Of a stretch of DNA of 31,854 nt, positions 1 through 7,548 are shown piece after piece. Positions within the stretch are counted from its first letter, which is position 1; each line of letters starts with the position of its first letter. The notes under the pieces were generated by a model. It saw only the letters and a list, made by a program, of their open reading frames with translations. It ran no database searches and was not told the DNA's origin. Location of the stretch: positions 1 through 31,854 of the forward strand of contig JBMFTM010000003.1 in NCBI GenBank assembly GCA_049967035.1. The letters run 5' to 3'. The stretch comes from Acidifodinimicrobium sp049967035. Lineage in GTDB: Archaea > Nanobdellota > Nanobdellia > Parvarchaeales > Parvarchaeaceae. A program made the translations under genes and the position numbers.

Positions 1-8
1 CCAAGAGA

Positions 9-83
9 TTAGTGAACTACCCCAAGCTTCTGTATGGGGCTTCTCGCTTCAACACCATATTTTTGTTTTGTCATTTCTTTCAT
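9..83 (-). mobile_element. Probable tnpB 3'-end remnant / IS200-IS605 right-end scaffold
   Basis: On the minus strand a 24-codon open frame ends in residues EARSPIQKLGVVH and a TAA stop. The DNA here carries a CCCCA/TGGGG hairpin (20-24 with 35-39) followed by GTAGTTCAC. From family knowledge, many IS200/IS605 tnpB genes end in this way, with the coding tail running through the structured right end that also forms the guide-RNA scaffold. No tnpB body lies upstream: the next 70 bases toward the stomatin gene hold no RuvC-like motifs. I read it as a decayed element or solo right end. It could be chance resemblance, as only about 40 bases are diagnostic, and the window starts right beside it. 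Confidence 0.42.
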
Positions 84-156
84 AAATACTTATCATTACC
101 GCGCCTTTCATCCCCAATCTCACGAAAGGGGAATTATCGACGGATTAGTTAAAAAC

Positions 157-1092
157 TCATGTCTTTGCGGCTTCTGTTATCTTCTGCTTTATTGAGTCTA
201 TTACATTCTGAACGTTCTGCTGTCCTCCAAGAGAAGCTATCGCGGTAGTGGATAAGCCGGCTAAGCCGCCTGCCATCCCTCCAAGCCCTTGGAAGAATTG
301 CATAGGAAGGACTATCTTTGAAGAGCTGGATTCACCCATCTGTTTAAGCGCCTGAAGATAAAGGTACATCACAGACCTGTCATCCAATGCCTTACCGCCT
401 TCTCCTATAGCTTCCATGACTATCTTCTGTGCGTCTGCCTTGAATCTCTGCGCCTGAAGCAGATTAGCTGATATCTCCGGCTGTATCATCGCCTGCACGA
501 CCTCTTGAGGAGGTGAAACTGTTCTTATTTGGACCATCGGCACATCTATCCCCCACTGGTAAGTTGCATGCCTTATTGCATCGGCCATTATGTCATTAAG
601 TTTGTCTATGCTTCCGAATACCTGTCTCATTGTCATCCCGGCAACTGTGTTCCTTACTATCGACTGAATCAACGTATTAAGCCCCTGCCCATAGTTGTCA
701 ATCTGCAAAGTCGCTTTCTCTGGGTCTTTTATCTGGTAGTATATTGTCCCGCTTAAAGACAGCCTTATATCGTCCGCAGTGAATGCTTCGTCAGATTGCA
801 CATCCATCATCCTGACCCTTACGTCTACCCTTTTATATTCCTGCTCAAAGAAAGGTATGACAATGGCCCATCCTGGCCCCGCCACCCTGTTGAACCTGCC
901 AAGCCTGAAGATTATCCCCCTCTCAAACTGCGTGTACTTCTTTACAAAGCCTACAAAGAAGAGGGTGATTATCAACGCTACAAGGAGGATTAAGAATAGA
1001 TCATACGCTACCTGGAAATACACGCCTGCAAAGAATAAGACAACTATCGCAAGTATGGCTGCAACAAAACCCCAGAATTCTCCAGGTCCCAT
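157..1092 (-). CDS. Stomatin/prohibitin-like SPFH (band 7) membrane protein
   Basis: The product is 311 residues. The first ~50 form two closely spaced hydrophobic segments (about 8-25 and 30-48), followed by the SPFH core from about residue 55, with the slipin signature of FERGIIFRLGRF and GPGWAIVIPFFEQ. A helical region with QAQRFKADAQKIVMEAIGEG comes next, and the tail is Gly/Ala rich. Family members anchor in the membrane, oligomerise into rings and organise membrane microdomains or regulate partner proteases. The usual archaeal partner, an NfeD-type protease, is not next to it here. The start is ATG with a TATA-like stretch near 1120-1135 and a palindrome between box and start. The family call is firm; the cellular job is unknown. 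Confidence 0.9.
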   Translation of the reverse strand: MGPGEFWGFVAAILAIVVLFFAGVYFQVAYDLFLILLVALIITLFFVGFVKKYTQFERGIIFRLGRFNRVAGPGWAIVIPFFEQEYKRVDVRVRMMDVQSDEAFTADDIRLSLSGTIYYQIKDPEKATLQIDNYGQGLNTLIQSIVRNTVAGMTMRQVFGSIDKLNDIMADAIRHATYQWGIDVPMVQIRTVSPPQEVVQAMIQPEISANLLQAQRFKADAQKIVMEAIGEGGKALDDRSVMYLYLQALKQMGESSSSKIVLPMQFFQGLGGMAGGLAGLSTTAIASLGGQQNVQNVIDSIKQKITEAAKT

Positions 1093-1104
1093 AATAAAGA
1101 TATG

Positions 1105-1118
1105 AATTCTATAGAATT
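1105..1118. promoter_or_regulatory. 14-bp perfect palindrome at the stomatin promoter
   Basis: AATTCTATAGAATT is a perfect palindrome 13-26 bases before the stomatin start codon. On the minus strand an AT-rich TATA-like stretch (about 1120-1135) lies just upstream, which would put the transcription start inside the palindrome. That is the position expected of a repressor operator. A 14-bp AT-rich palindrome could also occur by chance, so the call is tentative. Confidence 0.3.
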
Positions 1119-1139
1119 TAAACTCTATATATTTTGAGG

Positions 1140-1865
1140 TTATTTGTATCTGTAACCTAGTCTGTTTGTATTAACCACTATCAAATTCATTGTCATCGCA
1201 TGCATGTTTTCTGCGTATCTGATAATGCCCCTTTTTCTGAACTCATCTGTCCCACCTATGAATCTGTTAAAGGATGGGAAGACAAAGCCATATCTTACGT
1301 CGCTTGATTTGTAGTCTTTAGGGGGTAGAGATAAATCAAAGAAAAGCCAGCAATCCTCCCTGTAAGTTACGCCGTTTGAATCCCTGAAAAACAGTAAAGG
1401 GTGCAAGTGGCTGAATGCAAGTAGCCTTGAGGAGGCCGCTGCCGCCTTAGAGGGCATGCTGTGGCCATGAAGAAAACAAACACCGTTGTGCAGAAACTCG
1501 CGCTCCAGTCTTACATTACTGAACCTGGACGTAAATCTATCTAAACCTGCATCATGATTGCCCCTTGTGATGATTATCTCATCAAAGCCTTTCGACACCT
1601 CCCTGAAAAACCTAAAAAGCATCCCTTTTTCATAATCAGCAATTGGGCCATAATTTGATCTTATATCGCCTAAAATTATCAATTTTTTGGATTTTATCTT
1701 TAATATATCTCCAACAATGGTATCTGTCATCCTGCCTATGTTATACCCCTGTTGATCCATCTCCATCTCAAAGCCAAGATGGATATCACCTATTACTCCA
1801 TAGTCTCCAAAGGTGACATATCTCTCTCCCTTGCGAAAAACGAAGGGGATGTCACTGATGTCCAT
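1140..1865 (-). CDS. Calcineurin-like metallophosphoesterase (archaeal MJ0037-type)
   Basis: A 241-residue product is obtained from the ATG at 1865. An upstream in-frame extension to 1970 is hydrophobic, runs into the divergent gene and is not family-like, so I excluded it. Metal-binding motifs come in the standard order: GDIHLG (D27, H29), GDIRSN (D67), RGNHD (N103, H104), HGH (133-135) and SHLHP (H153, H155). The family cleaves phosphoester bonds with two metal ions. Archaeal relatives of this size are often found beside DNA-repair helicases, but none is present here. It diverges from the SWIM protein gene with about 80 bases between, so the two may share a control region. The substrate is unknown. 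Confidence 0.82.
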   Translation of the reverse strand: MDISDIPFVFRKGERYVTFGDYGVIGDIHLGFEMEMDQQGYNIGRMTDTIVGDILKIKSKKLIILGDIRSNYGPIADYEKGMLFRFFREVSKGFDEIIITRGNHDAGLDRFTSRFSNVRLEREFLHNGVCFLHGHSMPSKAAAASSRLLAFSHLHPLLFFRDSNGVTYREDCWLFFDLSLPPKDYKSSDVRYGFVFPSFNRFIGGTDEFRKRGIIRYAENMHAMTMNLIVVNTNRLGYRYK

Positions 1866-1947
1866 AAGCCTATTTGAATTTTTCTGAATAAATGTTTGAG
1901 ATTGTACAACAATAAACCAATAAATACAGAATAAGCTAAAATAAATA

Positions 1948-2223
1948 GTGGAAATAAAGCTGCTTGACATACCGGATTCAGGAGAACTTTACATCAAAGC
2001 TCTAAGGCTTAAGAATAATGTTAAGGTTGATTACAAGACTGACAAACATGTGTCCTTTATAGTGGAGGATGATGAAAAAACACATAATGTGATGTATTTC
2101 TCGGAGAAGAATGGAGACAAGCAGTGGCAGTGCGACTGTAAGTGGTATACCCTTCAAAACAAGCCATGTTCCCATATTTACGCAGTGTGTATGGCTATAA
2201 AGGACGAAAAACTCAAGATATAG
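1948..2223 (+). CDS. Small SWIM zinc-finger protein
   Basis: The product is 91 residues from a GTG start. The C-terminal half holds a SWIM-type zinc motif, C62-x-C64-x9-C74-x-H76, within QWQCDCKWYTLQNKPCSHIYAV. SWIM fingers are thought to bind DNA or proteins, and short archaeal versions are linked to Rad51-paralog/recombination contexts. The N-terminal half (about 1-55) is a small beta-rich unit consistent with the fold. The gene is divergent from the phosphoesterase and is followed 32 bases later by the antiporter. No other recombination gene is adjacent, so a repair role here is only inferred. The GTG start follows an A/T-rich leader without an obvious ribosome binding site. Confidence 0.72.
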   Translation: MEIKLLDIPDSGELYIKALRLKNNVKVDYKTDKHVSFIVEDDEKTHNVMYFSEKNGDKQWQCDCKWYTLQNKPCSHIYAVCMAIKDEKLKI

Positions 2224-2255
2224 AGATAAATATGATTAATTGTTAGTTAATTATT

Positions 2256-3455
2256 ATGCTCAGCGATTACACTGTTGCTGTATATGTACTTGGGGCTGCA
2301 GGCATAATATTGATCGGCTTCATTGGGAACACATTAGCTAAGCGCACAAGGATCCCCGCTATAGTGTGGCTAGTTACTTTTGGGATAATCTTGGGGCCGC
2401 TATTGGGCGTAATAAACAGAAGCGCGCTTGTAAATATCTCGCCATTGGCGTCCACTGTAGTCCTTACAGTTGTCCTTTTTAATGTCGGGCTTAGGCTTGA
2501 TCTATACAAATCGCTCAGACTGATGCCCTCTGCCCTAAGGCTGGCTGTGATAAATTTCATATTCTCTTCAATTGTGGTATTTGTAGTGATGACCTTCTTT
2601 GGCTACTCCGCAGCATACTCCCTCCTTTTTGCGTTCATACTTGGGGGCACAAGCGTAGCTATCATCCCAGTAATCTCAGAACAGATAAGGATGAAATCCT
2701 CTGCTAAGACGCTGGTGACTCTAGAGGCCACGCTTACAGACCCTATAGGTATAGTCCTTGCGCTCGCAATGATAAGCATAATCTTGCTTTCTACCTACAG
2801 TGTAGTCACTGCCGCATCCGCAATAGTTTCTCAGTTTTCGATAGGCATAGTAATAGGTGCGATATTTGGGCTGATTTGGATCCCGGCTATGGGTATGATT
2901 CAACAGAGGAAATATGAATTTTCATACGTAGCCTCACTTTCGATGGTGTTTATAGTTTATCTGATTGCGCAGTATCTTGGAGGGAATGGGCCCCTCTCTG
3001 CTCTTACTTTCGGGATAATGATAGCAAATGGGGAGATCATCTATAGGTCTCTTAGATACAGACATCCACATTACTTTACCCTTGACAAGGAGTCAAAATC
3101 TTTCAACAATCTTATAACATTTATAGTGACGACCTTTTTCTTTGTTTATCTAGGTGGCTTGATAACATTCAACAGCGCTACCTACTTCATACTTGGAGCT
3201 ATAATATCAGTAGGACTGTTCCTTGTGCGCATAGGCGGGACCAAGATTTCTCTTTACAAAAATAAATTGAAAAGAAGGGACATGGCGGATATAAACGCTA
3301 TGATTTCACGTGGCCTTGGGGCCGCAGTCCTTTCGACCTTGCCTTTGGAGTATGGTTTACTCCATACAAATGCGTTTATAGACGTGACGTTCAGTGTTAT
3401 ATTTATCACTATATTCATAAATGGTGTTATGCTTTACTACAACAGCAGGAGATAA
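2256..3455 (+). CDS. Na+(K+)/H+ antiporter, NhaP/CPA-like
   Basis: The product has 399 residues with about 12 hydrophobic segments and a short cytoplasmic end. The region GGTSVAIIPVISE ... LEATLTDPIGIVLAL (residues 130-170) matches the discontinuous helix and the core ion site of cation/proton antiporters. In NhaP1-type proteins the second motif reads N-D-P; here it is T161-D162-P, so the key Asp is kept and the Asn is replaced by Thr. There is no C-terminal TrkA-N/RCK domain. Such transporters exchange protons for sodium or potassium across the cell membrane and help keep internal pH, which fits an acid habitat. The gene converges with the minus-strand surface-protein gene that ends at 3518. 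Confidence 0.85.
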   Translation: MLSDYTVAVYVLGAAGIILIGFIGNTLAKRTRIPAIVWLVTFGIILGPLLGVINRSALVNISPLASTVVLTVVLFNVGLRLDLYKSLRLMPSALRLAVINFIFSSIVVFVVMTFFGYSAAYSLLFAFILGGTSVAIIPVISEQIRMKSSAKTLVTLEATLTDPIGIVLALAMISIILLSTYSVVTAASAIVSQFSIGIVIGAIFGLIWIPAMGMIQQRKYEFSYVASLSMVFIVYLIAQYLGGNGPLSALTFGIMIANGEIIYRSLRYRHPHYFTLDKESKSFNNLITFIVTTFFFVYLGGLITFNSATYFILGAIISVGLFLVRIGGTKISLYKNKLKRRDMADINAMISRGLGAAVLSTLPLEYGLLHTNAFIDVTFSVIFITIFINGVMLYYNSRR

Positions 3456-3517
3456 CTCTCTAATTGGTGGATCAGAGGGGAAGTTACAAAGGCTGTCACT
3501 CTACAAATAGATGGGCC

Positions 3518-4579
3518 TTAGCTTATAGGGATGGATTGGATTATGTTCTCAGAGTTAGGGTTAGTTATCTTTATAGCCCCCACCCCACCTGGAGAAAGCT
3601 CAAAGAAAGTGAAAGAGGAGTATATTATGCTGTTAAGCACATTTCCATTTGAGTCAGTGAGGATGAAGTTATTGCCGTTACATGTTATAGGTTCACATAT
3701 CAAAGTCCCTTTGGAAAAAGAGGCTGACTCCCCTACTGATGGGACTCCATTAAAAGAGGATGGAAAAGAAATGCAATTGTAAGACAGTTGGGTCTGGTCA
3801 AACAGATAAGGCGGTTGCGAAAAGGTCATATCATTGGGAAAAGATACCACCTTAAATGGGCCTGAACCTGGCTCCTCATCTACGGTCAAATTTATGTATC
3901 CATTTTCATTATTTACCACAGCGCTGGTGCATTTCTCTGAGAAATTTATCGCATTGGACACCGGGAAGGAATTTGTATTTGGCTCTGTGAATGAAATACT
4001 ATCACATACTTCGCCGCTGCTGTTTATGAACTGAATTTCTCCACTTGTGACTGAAACATTTATGCTTCCATTTACTGAAAATACAAAGTACGAATCAGCG
4101 AAATTTCCAAAATCGGTTGGATAGCTGAAAACCACCTGCGAAGAGTAAGGCGGCGACGCTGGGTAAACAGATGGAGAACTAACCGTTATTATTTTCTGCT
4201 GGGTGTAAGTTTGCCCGAAGGTTTGGGATTGGGAGGCACCATATTTCGTGAGCTGGGCGTAGCAAAGGCCATAGTTGTTAACAAGCGAATCCATAGTGGA
4301 GTTGTAAGGATAATTTGGGTTAAACCAAGACGGGTTACTATAGAGGGTTGAATTGCACGATGGACTGTCATAGATCTGGACCACCTCAGAGGAGGGATTT
4401 GAAAAAGTTATAGATGAAGACGACTGGACAGAGGAACACGCAGAGCTTGCCATAGAGATTAAAGTATTGAATGACTGCTCAGAACTGTTTGTAGATATCA
4501 GATGGCTTATCAAGGTGTACATGAACAGGAGGATGAAAAACATCATCAATATCATCCCGAACCAAACCAGTATATCCAT
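3518..4579 (-). CDS. Membrane-anchored extracellular protein, unrecognised
   Basis: The product is 353 residues. One strongly hydrophobic segment (about 5-27) at the very N terminus is followed by a long Ser/Thr/Asn-rich, beta-prone region with many N-x-S/T sequons and several Cys residues. The layout is that of a protein anchored by its N terminus with the body outside the cell. It lies 130 bases downstream of a second N-anchored protein on the same strand, and the two are probably co-transcribed. The anchor resembles a pilin or pseudopilin helix but lacks the preceding basic-Gly processing site that the neighbour has. I do not recognise a family; a surface-structure subunit is the best guess. 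Confidence 0.6.
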   Translation of the reverse strand: MDILVWFGMILMMFFILLFMYTLISHLISTNSSEQSFNTLISMASSACSSVQSSSSITFSNPSSEVVQIYDSPSCNSTLYSNPSWFNPNYPYNSTMDSLVNNYGLCYAQLTKYGASQSQTFGQTYTQQKIITVSSPSVYPASPPYSSQVVFSYPTDFGNFADSYFVFSVNGSINVSVTSGEIQFINSSGEVCDSISFTEPNTNSFPVSNAINFSEKCTSAVVNNENGYINLTVDEEPGSGPFKVVSFPNDMTFSQPPYLFDQTQLSYNCISFPSSFNGVPSVGESASFSKGTLICEPITCNGNNFILTDSNGNVLNSIIYSSFTFFELSPGGVGAIKITNPNSENIIQSIPIS

Positions 4580-4706
4580 TCAGAATAAGAGTATTTTTAC
4601 GAATAATAACTTTGCTGTTTTTATCGAATTAAGCTGAGGAAAGCCGCACTTTCAGAGAGGGGAAGCGATCTAAAAACTGGAAACATAAAATCACTTATCG
4701 AAGGGA

Positions 4707-5570
4707 TTATCCTACATATTCTACACACGATATTGATGGGTCCCCCGATCCATAATTACATCTTTGCTCCAATATATTCCCAGGTGAGCCATGAAGGAAG
4801 AGAAAAGGATTATAATTGCAGCTCAATCCATTTATTTGGCAGAAAAGGCTGTTGACGCTTATGAAAATTGGCTGGCCGTTCTCTACATCCAAAGGAACAC
4901 AATCTAGGTTAGTTATATAATCCGAGGGTATTCCATAGTCCTTGTAAGGCGAAACCGTTGCATTCAGGAAAGCCACGCATGCTTGGCCTAGGTCAGTTTC
5001 TATGGTCGGCAAATAGTTCTGGCTATTGCTAAGCAATGAATTGTTTATGAATGTCATCGCGCCTCTACTCCCATTTACTTGAGCTATATCAGTCAAGAAA
5101 GGCAGCAAGGGGGTTGATGAAACCACCCAATTCGGTAGATCATTTTCAGCAGATGGATTAACATAATCCCAAGTACTGGCATAGCTTGAGGAAGAGTAGA
5201 CAAACTCAAAAGGTTTGTATGTACCAGAACAGATGAAGAACTTCCCTGAAAGTGATGCCGGATTATTTGGGGAAGTCAATACTGCATTCCGTGAAAGCTC
5301 ATTCAGCAAGGTGATGCAGCTGCTGCTACCGTAGAATTGGCCCATAAAGCTGTTACCCTTAAATGACGGGAGGAGATCACCTGTCAATACGCTTAGATGT
5401 GTAGTCAGGGCTGTCTGAGTAAGACTTACATAGGAGTTTATTGAGGAGATGGCTGCTGATAATCCACCTGCGCCAAACAAATATATGTAAGCGACTATGA
5501 CTACTATTATCAAACCTATGACAAGAGCGATTACAAACTCAAGGAAGAATGTAGCGCCTCTCTTATCCAT
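4707..5570 (-). CDS. Archaeal pilin-like secreted protein
   Basis: The product is 287 residues from the ATG at 5570; a TTG two codons upstream is less likely. It opens with MDKRGATFFLEF and then a ~25-residue hydrophobic helix. A short basic N terminus, Lys-Arg-Gly, and a Glu a few residues into the helix resemble archaeal class III prepilin signals, in which a prepilin peptidase cuts after Gly. The mature part is Ser/Asn rich with scattered Cys, and at ~280 residues it is larger than ordinary pilins, closer to minor pilins or adhesins. It starts 26 bases after the L24e stop, so it may ride on the ribosomal transcript. No secretion ATPase or prepilin peptidase gene is in the window. Confidence 0.58.
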   Translation of the reverse strand: MDKRGATFFLEFVIALVIGLIIVVIVAYIYLFGAGGLSAAISSINSYVSLTQTALTTHLSVLTGDLLPSFKGNSFMGQFYGSSSCITLLNELSRNAVLTSPNNPASLSGKFFICSGTYKPFEFVYSSSSYASTWDYVNPSAENDLPNWVVSSTPLLPFLTDIAQVNGSRGAMTFINNSLLSNSQNYLPTIETDLGQACVAFLNATVSPYKDYGIPSDYITNLDCVPLDVENGQPIFISVNSLFCQINGLSCNYNPFLFLHGSPGNILEQRCNYGSGDPSISCVEYVG

Positions 5571-5595
5571 TACCAAACTAAAACAACCGATATAT

Positions 5596-5766
5596 TTATT
5601 TGTTCTTTGATGCTTCGGTCCACTTGAAATTTCTTGGATCTCTATTCATTAGATAGTACGAAAAGCACTTTCTTTTGTCAAAATAGTACACTGTTCCATC
5701 CACTTTCACATACATGAAACCGGTACCCTGCTTAACTTCTTTCCCACAAAAACTACATTTTGCCAT
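5596..5766 (-). CDS. rpl24e: Ribosomal protein L24e
   Basis: This 56-residue protein begins MAKCSFCGKEV and ends RDPRNFKWTEASKNK. These match the start and the NPRKLKWT-like end of archaeal L24e, a small zinc-finger protein of the large subunit. The start codon lies one base after the S28e stop (TGA 5768-5770), in the usual archaeal order L7Ae-S28e-L24e. Zinc ligands are C4, C7 and C34; the position usually held by the third Cys carries Asp (D30), so the four-Cys finger is incomplete or uses a Cys3-Asp site. The gene is very short and easily missed. Confidence 0.92.
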   Translation of the reverse strand: MAKCSFCGKEVKQGTGFMYVKVDGTVYYFDKRKCFSYYLMNRDPRNFKWTEASKNK

Positions 5767-5767
5767 A

Positions 5768-6031
5768 TCATCTTATTGGTAGGGCTTCCATCTCCGTATC
5801 TCTCAACATCAATACATCGCCTATGTTTATAGGGCCTCTGACATTTCTGCGGATTATCTTGTCCTTATCAAATCCACTCAATACTTTGCACCTGACTTGG
5901 ACTATTTCCCCGGATGCGCCAAGTCTTCCGACTATCTCTACCACCTCAGCTGGGGTAGACTCCCTAGTGTAAACCTCCTTGCTAGGCTTACCCTGCTGCT
6001 TCTGAACAACTTTTGTGTCTTTTTCAGCCAT
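5768..6031 (-). CDS. rps28e: Ribosomal protein S28e
   Basis: The product is 87 residues, a little longer than usual because of a charged N-terminal extension of about 25 residues. The OB-fold core follows: TPAEVVEIVGRLGASGEIVQVRCKVL ... NVRGPINIGDVLMLRDTEMEA. The C-terminal RGP ... GDVL.L.ETE.EA pattern is diagnostic for S28e of the small subunit. It sits between L7Ae (10-base gap) and L24e (1-base gap) in a standard archaeal operon. The start codon follows the L7Ae stop closely, suggesting translational coupling. Confidence 0.95.
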   Translation of the reverse strand: MAEKDTKVVQKQQGKPSKEVYTRESTPAEVVEIVGRLGASGEIVQVRCKVLSGFDKDKIIRRNVRGPINIGDVLMLRDTEMEALPIR

Positions 6032-6041
6032 AGATTAATTA

Positions 6042-6386
6042 TCATTTAGTTATCTTCTTTATAAGTTCCTGCAGGGAGTGTTCCTCTTCGCCGGCATCTA
6101 CCACAGCAACGGCTGATGCTCCCACGGGCATACCAACCACACTTCCAAGCTGCTTTCTGCTTCCAACTGAAACATATGGCACATTTTTGTCCCTCGAAAG
6201 AAGCGGCAGATGCATTATTATCTCCTTCGGCGAGACGTCGCTTGCAGAAACCACAAGCTTCGCTTGACCTCTCTCTAGGCTCTTGGTCACTTCATTCACT
6301 CCTTTCCTTATTACCCCTCCCTTAGTGCGTATCTTCTCAAGAGTGGAGTAAACCAGATTATCTAATCCCTTCTCAGCTTCATCCAT
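6042..6386 (-). CDS. rpl7ae: Ribosomal protein L7Ae
   Basis: The product is 114 residues with the full L7Ae/L30e/S12e fold: GVNEVTKSLERGQAKLVVSASDVSP, then HLPLLSRDKNVPYVSVGSRKQLGSVVG. The NEVTK and LG..VG elements make up its kink-turn RNA binding face. In archaea the protein serves the large ribosomal subunit and also box C/D and H/ACA guide RNPs and RNase P. A GGAGG ribosome binding site precedes the ATG by a few bases. It is the first gene of the L7Ae-S28e-L24e operon, divergent from S10 and probably driven from the shared AT-rich element near 6440. Confidence 0.96.
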   Translation of the reverse strand: MDEAEKGLDNLVYSTLEKIRTKGGVIRKGVNEVTKSLERGQAKLVVSASDVSPKEIIMHLPLLSRDKNVPYVSVGSRKQLGSVVGMPVGASAVAVVDAGEEEHSLQELIKKITK

Positions 6387-6434
6387 ATTCGGCCTCCATT
6401 AATTTTCAATTCAGATATAGTCTCTATACATGTA

Positions 6435-6446
6435 TTTAAATATTAA
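6435..6446. promoter_or_regulatory. Shared TATA element between rpl7ae and rps10
   Basis: TTTAAATATTAA lies in the 78-base divergent spacer. Its centre is about 25 bases before the S10 ATG, which would give S10 a leaderless or nearly leaderless mRNA. The same TTTAAA core reads as a TATA box on the minus strand, giving L7Ae a leader of about 25 bases that contains its GGAGG site. A bidirectional archaeal promoter is inferred from spacing only. Confidence 0.5.
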
Positions 6447-6464
6447 TGAATAGATAAATAGACT

Positions 6465-6776
6465 ATGCAAAAGGCAAGAATAAAATTGACATCGACTGAT
6501 ACCAAGCAGCTTAAAGCTGTCTGCGACCAAATAGCAGACATATCGAAGAAGCTCGGCACATCTATACGCGGGCCTATACCAATACCTACAAAAAGAATAA
6601 AGGTCACGACAAGAAAGGCACCGAATGGCTCCGGTAGGGAAAGCTATGAGACGTGGGAGCTGAGGCTCCACAAGAGAATCATAGACATGCAGGCCGATCC
6701 AAAGGCATTACACCTGATAATGAAGACACCCATCCCAAAGGAAGTAAATATAGAGATGGAAATAACTGGGCCTTAG
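6465..6776 (+). CDS. rps10: Ribosomal protein S10 (S20e type)
   Basis: The product is 103 residues: MQKARIKLTSTDTKQLKAVCDQI, then GPIPIPTKRIKVTTRKAPNGSGRESYETWELRLHKRIIDM. The GP.P.PT loop and the K(R)...E.WE.R.HKR segment are characteristic of archaeal and eukaryotic S10/S20e in the small-subunit head. In many archaea it follows EF-1alpha; here it stands alone, divergent from L7Ae, with a TATA box 25 bases before the ATG. Length is normal and there is nothing unusual in the sequence. Confidence 0.96.
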   Translation: MQKARIKLTSTDTKQLKAVCDQIADISKKLGTSIRGPIPIPTKRIKVTTRKAPNGSGRESYETWELRLHKRIIDMQADPKALHLIMKTPIPKEVNIEMEITGP

Positions 6777-6837
6777 ATACTTCTGTATTTCAGCTAGACT
6801 CGCTAAACTTTTAAATCGGTGATTCCTATTAAATTGA

Positions 6838-7548
6838 GTGGAGAGCTTCAAAGAAACCCGAGAGAAATTCATAATAGCAGCGCTAGTCCTTACACTTATA
6901 CTTTTATTTACTTCGGCAATATTCGCTGTAGAACAGAAGATGAGTATAGCAGATGCTTTCTTCTATATAATGTTTTCTTTGGAAACCTTTAATTACAAAG
7001 GTGACTATGGTATGCTGTTGCTTTTCATCTCTTTCTTTATTGGAGTGTTCGCAGTTTACCTGTTCGAAACTCTAATCTACTTGGTTAGGGATGAATTTGG
7101 AGGTGTGGTTTATATGGCACAAACGCTTAGATTGAAGGACCATTACATCGTATGCGGTGGTGGTAGGATAGGGCAGCATGTAGCTAACTTGCTGAAGGAA
7201 AAACATAAGAAGGTAATAATAATAGAGAAGGATGAGAACGTAGCACTTGAGCTTAAAAATATGGGTTTTAAAGTTCTGAAGGAAAATGCATTGGAGGAAA
7301 AAACCTTCAAGATGGTAAATACCTCCAGAGCGAAGGCAGTATTTGCATGTTTGGGCCAAGACGTAGACAATTTCATCGTGATATTGAATGCAAAGGCAGC
7401 AAACAAAAACATAGTTGTAATATCAAGGTGTAACTCAGTCAAAAATATAGGTAAATTCAAAAACCTTGGGGCTGATGAAGTAGTCCTGCCAGAAATTGCA
7501 GGAGCAGACAGGATGGTCTACTTGGAGGAGCGCTTCAAATCCAAATGA
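6838..7548 (+). CDS. Two-TM channel-like protein with RCK/TrkA-N domain, degenerate filter
   Basis: The product has 236 residues from a GTG start. TM1 is about 11-30, a pore-helix-like segment 38-50, TM2 about 59-82, and an RCK/TrkA-N Rossmann domain runs from ~102 (IVCGGGRIGQHVA, acidic E130 at the end of strand 2). The build is that of MthK-type calcium-gated potassium channels. However, the segment that should contain the T-V-G-Y-G filter reads TFNYKGDYG (50-58), so the potassium signature is missing. It may conduct other ions, be non-conducting, or act as a nucleotide sensor in the membrane. No RCK C-lobe follows the Rossmann fold. It overlaps the next gene by 4 bases (ATGA). Confidence 0.75.
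   Translation: MESFKETREKFIIAALVLTLILLFTSAIFAVEQKMSIADAFFYIMFSLETFNYKGDYGMLLLFISFFIGVFAVYLFETLIYLVRDEFGGVVYMAQTLRLKDHYIVCGGGRIGQHVANLLKEKHKKVIIIEKDENVALELKNMGFKVLKENALEEKTFKMVNTSRAKAVFACLGQDVDNFIVILNAKAANKNIVVISRCNSVKNIGKFKNLGADEVVLPEIAGADRMVYLEERFKSK

Noticed and set aside
529..1105. Several plus-strand frames over the stomatin gene
   Set aside because: They are shadows of a strongly conserved minus-strand gene and show no protein features of their own.
1866..1970. 35-residue N-terminal extension of the phosphoesterase
   Set aside because: It is AT-rich, overlaps the divergent SWIM gene, and the conserved fold begins only after the ATG at 1865.
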